A stretch of DNA of 64,000 bases from Corythucha ciliata (GCA_038030265.1 CM075940.1:124001-188000); one strand, 5' to 3'. Numbered from the stretch's first letter, positions 33,365 through 46,480 are shown. Numbers and translations: made by a program. The notes: generated by a model not told the origin, from the sequence alone.

Positions 33365-33815
33365 CTAGGTTGTAAGGATCATCCCAATCTTCTGTCTCGA
33401 GATTTGAAATTTCTCGCCTTGAAGAGGTTTTGTGAATGCGTCAGCTTCCATCAATGCGGTAGGACAATATTCAATTGAGATGGAGCCTTGATTCAACTGG
33501 TCTCGAACGAAATTTCTCTTGACTTCAATGTGTTTCGTCCGAGGGTTTCCTTTTTCTGAAGCAATCAGTTGAATACAACTTTGATTGTCCTCGAAGCATC
33601 ATGCTGAGGATAACCATAGTCATGCAAGAGATTTTTCAGCCAGATTACGTCTTGGGTTGCCGCGGACATAGCGATAAATTCTGCCTCTGTAGACGAGAGA
33701 GAAACACAGGTCTGTTTCTTTGAGCTCCAAGAAACACAAAACGATCCGATTTTCAATAAAATTCCTGAGGTAGATTTTCGGTCCGTCGCATCACTCGCCC
33801 AATGCAGTTACACGA
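33365..33815 (-). pseudogene. copia RNase H fragment
   Basis: On the minus strand the sequence carries HWASDATDRKSTSG, SWSSKKQTCVSLSSTEAEF and, after a one-base frame change near 33600, a segment with KGNPRTKHIEVKRN and DAFTKPL before TAG (33365-33367). These are the Ty1/copia RNase H and pol end. Everything upstream (gag, integrase, RT) is missing, and a short 3' UTR may extend to about 33290. Inactive scrap. Confidence 0.85.
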
Positions 33816-34146
33816 CAACTATAGAGAATCAGTGCCTTCAGCTACTTTGATGAGGAGTTTACCACGTAGATTTAGATTCAGCACCACTGTAGACCAGTAT
33901 AAATAATAATAAAAAAAAAATGCATGAAAGTTCTCCAGGATTGTTCTAGAACCCCTTCAGACCCAATGGGTTCTCCACGACCCATTCGCAATTCATTATG
34001 TTTAATTAAGGGCGGACACTCTCGGGGTTTCTTCATGTTTTGTAACCTTCTCCACGCAACCAGTAACTTGTCAAAACAGTTCTTCAGTCAAGTTCTTGAG
34101 TTTAAACCTCGATCAACTAGTTAGAATTGGGCAGCGTAGTGAGAGG

Positions 34147-35577
34147 ATGAATCGAACAGGTAAGTCTAACTTTGGCGTTTTATTCTGATCTTGTTTGAGC
34201 ATATCATTCAATAAAAAATTTTCCTTTCGCCTTTAACGACTCAAATAACGGTTTCCGTACCTTGGGTCTTTCCTACATCCAATCGCTTAGTTACTACCAC
34301 GATTTGTATGCAGGGGTTGTGGGCGACCCATTCGTGCTGAATGGTTCCAGCATTACCGTAAACTTTCAAGCACTAAAAAGTGGGTTTCCTTTGATTTCTT
34401 TTAGTAATATTTCCATTTGTGCACGGAAAAACATGTATTTATTATGTTCAACTTGAGAACCACTCAGCTTGTTTGGGGGTCTGGTGGTGGTTGAGTAAAA
34501 AATTGGGATCCTGTGCTCGAAATATCTTTCTTAGCTTTCTTATAATAGCTTTCTTTCATTTTTTCATTCCCAGTTCGGAATTATTTCAACGCCAACGACG
34601 AGAATGATCGTGAGTTGCTGCAAGAAATTATTGAAGACTTGTCCGATATTGATTGGGACAGCGACGATGAAGTGGCCGAAGCAATCCTGTCGTGGAGAGG
34701 ACGTCGCGCAGAGGAAATCGCCTGGGAGCGGATGCTTTGGGGAAGTGTGATAAGGAACTGGAGGAACCTATTTTCGATGACTCTCCGGCGATTTCAGCCC
34801 TCAATCAGCCGGGCTCATCCTCCACATCAGGAAATTTTCTACCGATAATTTCAGCCCCAACTAGGACTACCAGATCGGCGTTGCTCCGAAGCTCATCTAT
34901 TGAGAATCGTCCTGCACAAGAGAAAAGTGATGACACCAATGTCGAACAAAAGAATTCTCTGTTACAAGAATACTTCGTTGGATTCGAGAATAAAAAGATA
35001 GAGGTCGAGGGCAAGCGTAAAACCTATGATGTCAGGTGGAAATCTGGGGACATCAGTTCCAACATAAGTCCTCCGCTTGCGTCTCATAATGACCATGGGG
35101 AGGAAGTATTTTCGCCGTTAGAGTATTTTTCACGTTATATCCCGGAAGAGGTGTCCGAGTCGGCTGCAATGTACACGAATTTGTATGCGACACAAAATTT
35201 CGCTACGCGATTTAAACCTACTAAGTCCAGAGAATTGAAGCAGTTGATTGGTCTTCACATTCTCTTCGGAAATTTGAAGTTCCCCAGATTACATATGTAC
35301 TGGGACAAGCGCCTAAAGATAAATATCTTTCCGGAGACCATGTGTCGAGACAGGTTTTTTCAGTTGCGAACTAACTTACATTTCGTGGACAACACGAAAA
35401 AGTCCCGAGAACCTGACGCATTCTATAAAGTCAGGCCTCTTTTTGAGTCAATTCGTGCCAGATGCAGAGCGCAGCCTCTCGAGAGAGAGCTCTCTGTAGA
35501 TGAGCAAATCGTCCCCTTTCGCGGTCATCACTCCGCCATTCAATACATCGTGGGCAAGCCCTGCCCGTGGGGCATGC
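34147..35577 (+). pseudogene. piggyBac-like transposase 3, N-terminal half
   Basis: A four-codon first exon (34147-34159) is followed by GTAAGT, an intron to CCCAG at 34573, and exon 2 from 34574. The joined reading has an acidic N-terminus (EIIEDLSDIDWDSDDE). A one-base shift near 34725-34740 moves to the frame that continues to 35577. Domain features are the piggyBac N-terminal block (SRELKQLIGLHILFG) and the first catalytic Asp in LSVDEQIVPFRG. The gene ends in IVGKPCPWG, where a Harbinger-like end begins at 35597. The catalytic centre is incomplete, so it is not functional. Confidence 0.8.
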
Positions 35578-35593
35578 AGCGAGCACGTACAAA

Positions 35594-36509
35594 TAAAGCC
35601 TGGTGCACACGATGTAATTTTTAGGCGCTAGATATCGAGCAAGGAGACAAAGTGCGTTATGCGCATGCGCCTTGGTTTGCTTGTGGCGTCAATGCTGGAG
35701 GCCGTGCTTGTTTTTAATTGTGATTTGGAACATAGAACAGGGGCTATTTTCTCTGCTTGTTCAGCCACTGGGAGAATGATTCTCCCTTCAGTTTAAGCTG
35801 CTAAATTACAGGTTACTGAATCTAGGTTGTTTCAGGGCACCAACATTTTATTGGTGTCTCGTTTGGATTTTGATTAGTAATTGGGACCTTATTCACTAAC
35901 TTGTTTCATCATTGCTTTTTTCAAAAATCATATGTTTCCGTTCAGCTTTCTTAATTTCATGAACGAGATTTCAATGTTTTTCACCAAAGCAAAGTTTCTA
36001 TTTCGTTAGAGAATAAGACCTCGTGGCATGCACTTGTCAAAAAATCACTACAATGCACTAGTTAAAGGGGAGGGGTGGTCCCCCCGGGGGTGGAAATGTA
36101 AAAATAGCGTTGAACTTTACTAGTTCATCCTAGCGCTCCCAAATTCGGCTCGAAAATTTAATTTAATAAATTCCTTCGATTATCATTGAGATTCCTTGAA
36201 AAATTTGAAGAGGAAGGGGGTCAAATAGGGGAAGAAATTTCATGAAATTTATGGCCGTTTTCTTGTTAGCGCGATAACTCTCGGAGAAATTTATTTAGCG
36301 GAACAAGCCCTAGCCCAAAAATCAGTAGTCATAAGATCTCGGTCGGTATTGCATTTGGGCCAAATCGGTCTAGGTGGCATTGGTGGTGGTGGGGAAGAAA
36401 TAGGGCATGCACTGGTCAAAAAATCCCTAAAATTCACTAGTTGATTCTAGAAGCGTCGTATTCGGTTTGAATTAGTACAACTTATTGTTGAAATAGTGAT
36501 TAAAAAAAA
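35594..36509 (+). other. Harbinger-like end and repeats, no gene
   Basis: TAA followed by AGCCTGGTGCACACGATG at 35597 resembles the MITE end at 228 (AGCTCGGTGCAAACGATG). The opposite end is not seen. Two 39-bp direct repeats (36025-36063 and 36404-36442), starting GGCATGCACT and containing GTCAAAAAATC, lie further right. No coding is supported. Confidence 0.45.
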
Positions 36510-37701
36510 ATGCGCCTAGAGATATTGCAAGGGAAGGACACAGCTGTGTACGAGAGGCGGCACGTCTGCTTCTTTTGTTACAAGAAGTGCTCCAAATTAA
36601 GCAAACATCTTACAAATGTACACAAAAATGAGGAGAAAGTCCAGGAGATTCTTTCCGTCCCGCTGGGCGATCCCCGGAGAAAATCCTTGCTTCTTCGCCT
36701 AGCGAGACAGGGTGACTATATTCACAATCTCGAAGTGATTGCGAAAGGGGAAGGAAAACTTATTACCGCTAGAACCGAGAAGAAATTAGAAATCCCATTA
36801 ACTGATTATTCGCCGTGCCCTTCATGTTTCGGGTTCTTTTCTAAAAAAAACAGCTGTACAAACACGCTAGAAACTGTCCAGCCTCTGACGAAGGGAAGCA
36901 GGCTAGCAGCAAAAATATTCAGCAGGATAGTACCGCCATGCTGATGACATTCGTTAAACCTCACCTGGACGAGAGCTTCAAATCTGAGTGCCTCAATAAC
37001 CTTCGTTGTGACGACGTAGGTACGGTAGTAAGAGAAGACGCCACTATCCAGAAATTCGGCTACATGTACCAGAAATATGGTTCTGTTCAATGCGAAATGA
37101 TTCGCGAGTATATGCTTCAACTTGCCAGGCTTCTTATAGTTCTGCGGAAATCCTACGGTGACGCCAGAGACGAATTTCACAAGTTTGTCGTGCCAAGCAG
37201 GTTTGATGAGGTTATGGAAGCAATCAAAATTGTTTGTATAGAAGAAGGAGGAACATCATCTTCTCAGTAAAACCTTCCCTTGCCTTCAAGCTAGGCTATA
37301 ACCTGAAGAAGTGCGTCTCATTCGTCAGGTGCGATGCCCTCAGGAAGTACGACGAAGATTTGGAGAAAAAAGTGAAGCACTTCCTTTACCTTTTTGACAC
37401 CCAATTTCAACAATTCATTTCTTCAAATGCCTTGAATTCGTTTAAAATTAACAAAATGAATAAAACGGACTTCTTGCCCCTGATTGAGGATATGATGGCC
37501 ATTAACCAGCATGTGAATAATCATATAGCCGAAATGAAAGATAACATGAAACTCACTCCTTCTATACAGCGGTGGAGAACCTTGGCAGAAACGACCCTTG
37601 CTAAAGTCATCCTTTTTAACAAAAAGCGATCTGGAGAAGCGTCACGAATGACCCTGGCGCAATTCGAAAAAAGGCGTGACTGGAATGCAGCGAAAAATTA
37701 G
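36510..37701 (+). pseudogene. Tyrosine-recombinase-like TE protein, copy 1
   Basis: Three overlapping frames (36510-36842, 36850-37270, 37271-37701) form one protein-like series. A C2H2-like finger HVCFFCYKKCSKLSKHLTNVH comes first, then PCPSCFGFF, and a frame change in an eight-A run (36843-36850). A helical region VREDATIQKFGYMYQ follows, with another change near 37265, and a C-terminal block ending LFNKKRSGEASRMTL. The R-x-GE pattern is like the first catalytic Arg of tyrosine recombinases, suggesting a Crypton-type element; the distal His and Tyr motifs are not present. A second copy lies at 61099-62800. Confidence 0.5.
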
Positions 37702-38321
37702 CATTTTTCTCAACTTTAGTCGCAAATGTGAGCTTTTTTCTTTATTTTAGCCGGGAATTGCTTTTTCCTGGTTTTATCAGCGAATTCGCGCTTTTCGCTA
37801 ATTATACCTGCGATTTTTGGGAATGAATCATTGCTTTTTTTCATCTTCGATCCGTATGTTCCTCCATAAACCGCGAATAGGCGGTTTTCTTATTATAATT
37901 ATTATTATTTTAATTTTTGTTCAAAACAATTTAATTATGGCATCAACGTCTACAGGTTATTAGCCATTTGCACGCAAGTAATTATCAATTATTATTATTA
38001 CGATCATCATCATGGCTATTATTATTTCGTTTGTATGTGTATCATCATATTTTTCTCCATTTTAGCCGTGAATGTCCGCTTTTCTTAACTTCAGCCGCGA
38101 ACTCTTCCCCCGTGGAAATTTCACGGAAAGTGAATTTTTAAAAATATTATTGCCTGTGAATCAGTGCCTAGTGAAGGAGGAAGAGAATTTTGCGTCACGA
38201 GCAAGGATTCAGAAGACAGCTCTCGAAAAGTTTCAGTAATTATTAAAAGTCAATAACTTATCCAATCGTAGCGTGCTTTCACCAATCTAAATCTTTTGAG
38301 CATCATAAGATTTCATCTAAT
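37702..38321. other. Gene-free stretch with ATT-rich microsatellite
   Basis: The stretch is AT-rich with TTATTATT runs near 37890-37910 and 37980-38030, and short repeated phrases such as GCGAATTC and TTTAGCCG. No supported coding. Confidence 0.4.
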
Positions 38322-39361
38322 TAAAGGAGAAGGCGTACCGGTAAGTCAGATTCCACATCAACACGACAAGCTTCTTTTGATTATTCCTTGAATGGGAAAC
38401 CGGTGTGTCGTAAAACGCTGTGTAACACGTTTGCCATTACACCAAGGCGAATTCAAATTTTACAACAAAAAATGAAAGATGGTCAGCTTGCACCTAAAGA
38501 TAAGAGAGGCACTCACTTGAACCGTGGTCATGCGATCGATGCTACAGTGAGAGGGAACATTAGAGAGCACATTAAATCTTTCCCTATACAAGTTAGTCAT
38601 TATAGTAGGAATGTCTCCTCAAAAAAATGTTTGAGTGCTGATCTCAGTCTCTCCAAAATGTACCGTTTATTCAAGCAGAAATACCCTGATAATCCAGCAA
38701 ACTCTACTTTGTATCGTAAGATTTTCAGAAGAGAGTTTAATTTGAGGTTTGGGATTCCCCCCCCCCCGACACATGCAAACATTGCGATCAATTTTACGCC
38801 AAGTTAGTACTGGCTCGGAATGAAGAAGAGAGGAGATCGATCGAATTTGACAGTAATCTACATCATTGCAAAGCTGACCAAGCATATAAGACTCTCTCAC
38901 AAGATTCAGCAAACAGAAACGCTATAACAATATGTGTAGACCTACAGCATGTCTTATTTACACCGATGTTAACTCATGGCGACGTGTACTACCAACGCCA
39001 GTATTCTACATACAACTTGGCAATCCACAATATGACCGACAACGTAGCAAACATGTTTGTATGGCATGAGTCGCTAGCAAAACGAGGTTCGAAGGAAATC
39101 GGGTCATGCATTTTGAGATACATCACCTCTACGTATCGACCACTTCCCTCTGGCCAGGAAAGGAGATTAATCGTTTGGTCAGATCGATGTATAGGCCAAA
39201 ACAATAATTGGAATACGCTCATCCTGTATTGGTATTTAGTAAAAATGCGTTATTTCACTGAGATCCACCAAAAATTTTTGATAACCGGCCATTCCTTCCT
39301 TCCGTGTGACAGAGAACTAGACTCTACAAACAGAGAAAAACACAACGAAAAAAAAATTAAT
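38322..39361 (+). pseudogene. DUF7869-like transposase, copy 2
   Basis: The frame begins upstream of SDSTSTRQASFDY and includes an HTH-like stretch (CNTFAITPRRIQILQQK), then DKRGTHLNRGHAID, REHIKSFPIQVSHYSRN and EFNLRF. An eleven-C run (38757-38767) changes frame. The second part has acidic positions in CVDLQHVL, VWSDRCIGQNNN and ITGHSFLPCDRE, the same layout as the gene at 25938, to which it is distantly related. The C-terminal part is lost at the Helitron border near 39362. It would be a DDE-type cut-and-paste transposase. Confidence 0.7.
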
Positions 39362-39813
39362 GAGATCCGTCAATTTTAAAAACAATGTTTTTCGTATAGT
39401 GGATGCGACTTGACGCATCCTCCAATTGGAGTACTCCTTGACGGCGCCCCTGAGTGATCTGTATGGAAAATCCCTCTGGACGCAGACAACGGGAAACTAC
39501 AACGTACAATTGACCGTGAGTGAATACCGGCCGAGGCAAGTAGACACCCACAGTGTCGAAACTTTGGCCCTGACTTTTGTTGATGGTCATGGCAAAAGCT
39601 AGACGCACAGGGAATTGTTTCCTGCGCATTTGAAACGGCAGTTCGTCTTTGGTCGAATCATTGAAAATCCTGGGAAGAAAGTAGAGTCGACCTTTGAAGT
39701 TGCCGAAACAGGACTCGTTCTGAATGACCCTGGAGCCGATAGCGCGGACAATGAAACGTCCACCGTTCATCAGCCCCTCGGCCACGTTGATATTCCTGAT
39801 CAGCATTACCATT

Positions 39814-41709
39814 TATTTGTTGTGGGATCGAAAGTTTAAAAAATATCGTAACTGGTTGACATTTATTATCAGGAAAAGTAAGGATTCTTATTTTAGAAGT
39901 AAACTAGAACGTACTGAAAATGACTGTAAAAAGACTTGGAATGTAATAAATGAGGCTACAAATCGGAAACCGGTAACTTCGAAGATTGATGGGATAGTTT
40001 ATGGTGATCGTTTTTGGAATGTTAAAGAAAATCCTGAAGTTGTTTGTAAAGCTTTCAATGAACACTTTTCCACGGTTGGAGAGAGATTGGTTGCTAGGGA
40101 TAGCGTCTCGATATCAGATGACATTGTTACTACTGGGTTTGGCAATAACGATGATTCCACGGATGATGAACCATTTATGAGGATTGAGAAGGAGGACGTA
40201 TGTAAGGCTATTGATTCACTGAAGGGAGGATCCAGTCCCGGATTTGATGGAATTAGTTCTGAAACGCTAAAGAAAATTAAGCACTATATCTCTGAACCGT
40301 TGGTCTACCTAATTAATTTAAGTATTAGTACTGGTGTTTTTCCGGATATCTATAAAAAAGCTATAGTGGTTCCTCTGTTTAAAACTGGGGAGCCTCATGA
40401 TGTGAATAATTATCGGCCAATATCTTTAGTTTCCAATATTGCAAAGGTATTTGAAAAGATTGTCAAAATTTATTTCGTTGATAAATTGGAAAGCGGAAAC
40501 ATGCTGAGCAATAGACAATTTGGTTTTAGAGCAGGCAAGAGCACGCAGGACGCTGTGTCATTTCTGACCGGTAAAATTGTTAACTCATTGGAAAGATCAC
40601 GAAAGCCTTTAGCCATCTACTTAGACCTAAAGAAAGCCTTTGATTGTGTGTCCCATGATAAATTAATTTTGAGCCTCAGCACAATGCACAGTAAGTTTGT
40701 AAGTTGGATTGCGAGCTATTTAAAGAACCGCACACAACAGGTTAAAATGTATGATAAATTAAGTGATCCAGCCACTTTTTCCTATGGTATTCCGCAGGGA
40801 ACTGTCCTCGGGCCGACTTTGTTTATATACTTTATGAATGAACTGCTGAAGTTAAATCTAATGGATGGTTGTATAATCTCGTACGCTGATGACACTGTTC
40901 TTTTGGTTGAGGGATCCACATGGGAGGAATCTGTGGGAAAAGCTATGCGGTGTATGGTGGAGGTCACTACTTGGCTGAGATCAGCAGGGATGTTGCTAAA
41001 TTACGACAAATCTAACTTCATGGCATTTTCTCTCCGAAGACATAATGTTCCCCAAATTGATAGATTGCAAATTCATGAATCACATCAATGTAATCTTCCT
41101 TGCTCTTGTTCTTCTATAATTCAGGTGCCACAAACGAGGTATTTGGGCATAATTATGGACCAATGTCTTACATGGCTCCCGCAAGTTGCACTTGTAACGA
41201 AAAAACTAAGAAAATTCATTCCAATGTGTCTGACGGTTAGAGGATTTATGACTCTAAAAACCATGAGGCTCTTCTACCTTGCCCTCATACAGTCAGTTTT
41301 GTCGTATAGCATTGTAGTATGGGGTTCCGCTTACCGAGAGGTTTTGGAGCCACTATACAAAACCCAGAAATTACTTATAAAAATCTTGCTACGAAAGAGG
41401 ACCAGAACGCCAACTAACTTAATATTTAAGGAGTTTCAGGTTTTCGATTTATGGAAAATTATTAAGAAAATCACTCTAATCTATATCTATAAGCAAAAAG
41501 ATGATTATGTTTGTGTGCAAGGTAATACTCGATTGGCTTCTGACTTTACCTTGCGATTACCGTTAAGACTAACGACGTTGGGTCAAAATTATTTTACATA
41601 TAACGGCGTTAAGATGTTTAATAAACTTCCCCTCGATATAAAAAATTCAACCAGTTTATCCAAATTTAAAAGTTGTGTACGTAAATATTTATTTAATGAA
41701 CCCTTATAG
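39814..41709 (+). pseudogene. LINE reverse transcriptase, open but 5'-truncated
   Basis: The frame is open for about 631 residues to TAG at 41707. Linker helices come first, then RT blocks: FGFRAGKSTQDAV, YLDLKKAFDCVSHD, GIPQGTVLGPTLF, the active site SYADDTVLL, LLNYDKSNFMAFS and RYLGIIMDQCLTW. The C-terminal helical part contains SVLSYSIVVWGSAYRE. The catalytic pair of Asp is present. It lacks endonuclease and ORF1, so it could not retrotranspose on its own. It is a Jockey/CR1-group type, related to but distinct from the fragment at 10886. Confidence 0.9.
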
Positions 41710-41855
41710 TAACATCCTTCTTTATTTTTCTTGTCTTTCCTGATTATTATTATTAATTTTGTGATGCTTGTATTCTGTGATATGCTTTGTGATATTGAAA
41801 ATATTTTGTTAGCAGTGAATTGTGATACTCAGAAGTTATGTACAAATCTGTGATG

Positions 41856-41896
41856 GCTCCTCCCCCAGCTCAAGTTTACTTACTGGGGGTAGTAGC
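41856..41896 (+). promoter_or_regulatory. 3' UTR hairpin of the LINE
   Basis: GCTCCTCCCCCAG (41856-41868) pairs with CTGGGGGTAGTAGC (41883-41896) with one bulge and one mismatch, around a 14-base loop. It is a plausible recognition structure for reverse transcription, as in the LINE at 11794. Confidence 0.6.
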
Positions 41897-43678
41897 ATTA
41901 TATGAAATTAATTTTTGAAATACTTCATATGAATAAATGCATTAATTTAAAAAAAAAAAAAAAAAATAGCTCTTATCTTGAGATTTAGCTTGTGGGGGGG
42001 CAAGCCAGAGGGGTTGAGAGTGCTGAGGAACTCTATGGAGTACTCATTTAAGAGCAACGCTTCCTCACCCTCTCCCTCATCGCACAGATGGGAGTCTACA
42101 CTGTAGAGGGTGGTAGTGACACCCTCTAATTTGCCGAGAACTTGCTCGTTGATGGTCGCTACATCCTCGTTGTAGGGGGAAAGGATGACGCGATTGGCGA
42201 GCTCCGACATCGTGGTGACGCTTCGCCCGTCGCCAACGTCGAGCAACCAACGGGCAAACTCGACGTCGGACGTTCGGACGTTGGTCACCAGTTGGAGCGT
42301 TTCGAAATGCCGCCAAAGCGGGCAATTGGTCACGCAAGCCTCAATGACGTCCGCCTTACGTCCTCTTGTCACCACCGGCAAGCATTGGCGAAAGTCTCCG
42401 CCGAGAATGACGCACTTGCCGGCGAATGGTAAATGACTCGAGGCGGGACAAAGATCCCTAAGTAAACGGTCGACGCAGGTCACCGCGTGGTGTGGACTCA
42501 TGGTGACCTCGTCCCAAACAATTAGTTTCGCGTTTCTAATCCTAGGTGCAGCTCTACTGTTCCTCGCGATCCTCGAGGTACTGTCAGCTGTTAAAGGAAC
42601 GGGTAGTCCGAACGCTGAATGGGCGGTCGATCCCTCTATTAAAAGCGTTGCGGCGATTCCAGTTGAAGCCACAGCAATGACCACCCCTCCCGTTGACCTA
42701 ACTCGATGAATGACGGCGTTATAAAGAAACGATTTTCCCGACCCGGCGATGCCGTCCAGGTGGAAATAGCGCTGTTGAACGCTGTCGTCATCGAGGGCTG
42801 CCACTACACGGTTGAAGGCGGTCATTTGCTCGGCATTCAACTGGTCGTGCATTGCTTCGGCGAGCCGAGCCTCGTCCGCGGGCACTAACGGCCTCAAGAC
42901 TTCCTCGGCTGCCTGCAGAGCGATCGCACTTTCGTCTACCGGTGGTAAATCGCTAGCCGCCCAGTCAAAATCCGGCTGATAGTGGAATATCTGCCGTTGG
43001 ATGCTACCCAACGCCCTGGCAAAGGCCAATTCTTGGTCGTTAATGCCGCGCCGCGAAATGTCCTCGGACAATCTATCCTTGAACGTGTCCCAGAGCTGAA
43101 GTTTTTCGGTGGATTGTTGAACAGAATGACCAAGGCGAACAGTGACCTCAGCGACTTGGGCATTTGATATTCAGCGGCCTCGCGGAGGCACCTCTCCGCT
43201 TCCTGGTCGTTTTCAATTAGACCTCTGGCGTCAGCGGCCTCTCTGTAGTACTCGTAAGTCACTCCCTCGAAGGTTTTGACGTCGTTGAAACTGGTCGCCC
43301 CGCGTTTGTGGAGCAGCAAGAGTCTCAAGTAATACCTCTCTGTCTCCCTCATGGACACCTGGTAGATTCTGACGATGGGTGGTTTACCCGTTCTCTTTCG
43401 CGACTGCCACGATCGAGTTTGAGGGTGCCAAGTGTAGTAGAGAGGTATTTCAGTATACAGATACTGGTTGGCGTCTGGATCTCGTTGATTGAGGTCGAAC
43501 CAAGCCGTCAGTTTAGTCGCTCGGTTCATTTCCGCCAGACGTTCAGCGTCGTTGGAATCTCTGAAGAAGACGTTCTGTCTGTCGGGAAGGTGAACCGGCA
43601 GTCGATGGATCGTGTGACTCTGGTCGTGCGATTTATATCCGTATAATCTATAAGCGGCTTCGGAGGCTGTAACGTATC

Positions 43679-46480
43679 TCATTTCAAGATAGTCACTAAT
43701 TTCGTCGTACACGATTTGTGGTGGGGGGGGGGATTAGCGTCAACCGCGTCCGCCCCTTCTAAATTGGTAGTTGGAACGACCGCGATTGAAGCGCAATCGT
43801 GGCCCTTGTGAACGTATTTACAAATATATTTTACGCTTTTAATAGAAGAACAAATTTCTACGTTCACGTGGGCGTCGACAACCTTCAACAGGTATCGATT
43901 GTGGGGAACTACGAACCTATTGTCTAACCGCTTTCCTCGAACATACACGAATCTCCCATTGTCGGGCCTTCTGTACCGAGGATAGCCATTGACGGTAAAC
44001 TGTGTCTCCTCGGAGAAGGCCTTGGGAAACTTTTTGCCGCAGACACCATCTTTCATGCACGGTGACCGAGGGTCGTCAACACCACACGGACCGTGCATCA
44101 TGTGTTTTGTGACCAGGGCAAAAAGCTCGGGATCCTCGTTCTTGTCGGGGATTTCGCACGAAACTAACTCGTCCACGTCGGCTGGCTCCCTCAACTTGTC
44201 TTCCTGGTGCAAAAAGAAGAGCATATGGGCATGAGGTAAGCCGCGTTTCTGGAATTCGATCGTGTAGAACCAAGCGACTACGCGACCGAACCAATTATTT
44301 TCCAGAATGCCTTGGAGGACTTTCTTCAACTTTAAGTTGAACACCCTAACCGCGATGTCTGGTCTGTGTTCGACCTTTTCACCTGGTCTCAGGCACTCCT
44401 GAATTTCCGTCCATTTGGGATTACACGTCATTGTGATGAACAAGTCAGGACGGCCAAAAGTAGCCACGATGGCCATTGCATCTTGGTACGTTTGCTGCAT
44501 ATATCTGGGCGAGCCTGTGAATGAGCTTGGCAGAATTACCATCCGACCGATGTCTATCTGCTCCCCACGCTCGTGAGCTGCCCTCAACCTTCTTGTTTCT
44601 AGATGGTCAATCAACCCCTGGTAGCTCTCCGCCCTCAACTCACGTTGGTGACTTCTAAGGTACTGGAGTCGATCACCTTCTATTTTACACCAAGTGTCAA
44701 CTAAATATTGCTGACTCAGCCGTCCCCCTTGGAGCAGGGGATTGAAGTCCCCTCTCACTTGGAGTCGGAACTGATGAAAGTCATTTAGTGACAACTTGTT
44801 CCGTCCTCTCGCCAGTTGCATTTGATGATGCCACCCCCTCTCACCGAGAGGGAAAAAAAGTGGGTAACACATGGCATCAATGCGATCGTCGGCGGGTGAC
44901 AGATCTAGAGTAATTCCGTGATTCATGTAAACACGGATCCCTGCCATGGGGGGTGGTCCCCCATCCAGCCCGGTAAAAATTGCGGCCACTTCGTTACACC
45001 GAGGCGCGTTAAAGCGACCCGGATCAGTCGATGCCCGATTGGAAAACACCAGACATACCTCGTTCACTTCGCCCCCCTCGTTTCGAACTCGTTCTTCTTC
45101 TTCTTCTAAGACGTCCTTGAGGTGACGGAAAATTTGCGCGTAAGGGTTGACTCGAAGAAACAGCGCGCCCAGAGTGTTGAATAACTCCGCCGAACAATGC
45201 TGGTTGGCTGAATGGCCCAGTCGTTGTCGTGTCGCCTCTTCGGGGTCGTAGAAGAAGAGAACTCGATCGTCGGACCTACTCCCATTCGTCATTAACGCTC
45301 CGCTAACGGTGTGGCGAATTTCCCCCTGAACTCGGAATATGAATGGTGTTCTCCCGTCTCTACCCGGTTTAAAACTCAAGTCCTTAGCTACTTTGACTGA
45401 CCCCAGGGCGAAACTCGAGTTGTAATTTCGGATGTTTTGACGAAAGTTTTTCGACAACTCGTCGTCTCCCAAATACAACTCGCGCAACTCCTGGGGGAAA
45501 TCGTTACTCGGAAACGGGTCCAATTGTACGTTTCCCCGCTCACAGCACGTGGTATAATACCTACCGGCGTACTTGGCTTCGTCAGGAAAGTATCTAGCCT
45601 GACAGTGCCCGCAAATTTTGTCCATTTGCCCCACATTTAAAGGCACTGCATCTCTCCAGGAATCGTTCAGTCCCGCGTACCGTGACGGTACTCGGTCCTC
45701 GACGGCGACCGGCTCACGGGCGTCATCAACATGAGCCTCGGCTATTTCGTCGCGCTCGTTCACTTGGACGCAAGGCGTTGACTCGTTTTCAGCGTTGTCG
45801 GTTTCGATTGGTGGGGCGGGGTGAGTGGTCGGTACTTCACCCAGCTCCATCGCGTTACCGAGCTCAGCTGAAATCTCGTCAGCGCTGATTCTGACTGTTG
45901 ACCTAAATTCTTGAGAAAGAATGTCGATCTGTTCGTCGCTAGGGCCAGCTGCTGAAGAATTCGTTAACGCGGCCTGAAGTGAAGCCAGTTCAGCCATTCT
46001 CACTGTCTCTTCGGCTTCTCGTTGGGCGTTCAAAGCAGCTGCCTCCTTCTCAGCCTTCTTCCTCTGTCTGTAAAGCTTATCGTAGGCTGCCTTCTTCCTC
46101 CTTCGTTCTTCGTCGGGATGGTTAGGTCTTGACGACGACGACGCATTGGAATTGACGCTACAGACTGAGGAGAGGCTTGACTCACTTGAAGACCTGGATC
46201 GAAGAACTCTCCGCTGGGGTTCGTTAAACGACGACACCGTGGCGGTTGGATCCGTTCGCTGGTCTTCAGTCGCCACGTCGAGTTTTTTGGTCTGTTTCTT
46301 CAACCTGTTAAGACGCATTCTTTCGGCGGAAGTCTGCTGTCTAGTTTTGGTCAGTTGTGAAGCCCCTGGAACTGGCACCAGGGAGAGCGGTTCATCTGCA
46401 GGGGCTTTTGCACTTGGCCTAACCACAGCCGTCATCTCCCCTTGGTCGTTAACCGGGTCACCAGTTCCACAACCCCCCTC
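43679..46480 (-). pseudogene. Helitron Rep domain and N-terminal region
   Basis: The frame 46435-43679 covers a charged linker, a zinc region (ICGHCQARYFPDEAKY ... CC), the Helitron-like N domain and the Rep nuclease. The HUH-type motif reads GLPHAHMLFF, and the paired tyrosines lie in YICKYVHKGHD. Rep would nick and join one strand. The frame is lost at the ten-G run (43723-43732) just before the helicase. The start is unclear because upstream exons feed in at 46480-47246. Confidence 0.85.

Larger units (their letters stand above)
39812..41966 (+). mobile_element. 5'-truncated LINE with poly(A) tail
   Basis: A 2.15-kb insert begins abruptly in the pol frame and ends in an 18-base A tract (41949-41966). 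It keeps the complete reverse transcriptase but no endonuclease. A 3' UTR hairpin lies about 55 bases before the A tract. At most two or three bases could be target duplication, so insertion may have occurred without one. It interrupts the Helitron helicase. Confidence 0.88.
39380..43712 (-). pseudogene. Helitron Pif1-like helicase, split
   Basis: From the N-side on the minus strand, 43712-43080 is the linker, with a frame change at a T5 run near 43100. The segment 43071-41967 holds Walker A GIAGSGKS, Walker B KLIVWDEVTMS and GGDFRQCLPVV. The LINE then intervenes, and 39811-39380 holds VMLIRNINVAEGLMNGGRF and the C-terminal motif MTINKSQGQSFDTVG, with VVVSRCLR near the end. It would unwind DNA during rolling-circle transposition. 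The two sides of the LINE read on without loss. A ten-G run at 43723-43732 separates this frame from the Rep frame. Confidence 0.85.

Noticed and set aside
39313..39320. Helitron 3' terminus CTAG on the minus strand
   Set aside because: CTAG followed by T is present, but no GC hairpin precedes it, and a four-base word is too common to accept.
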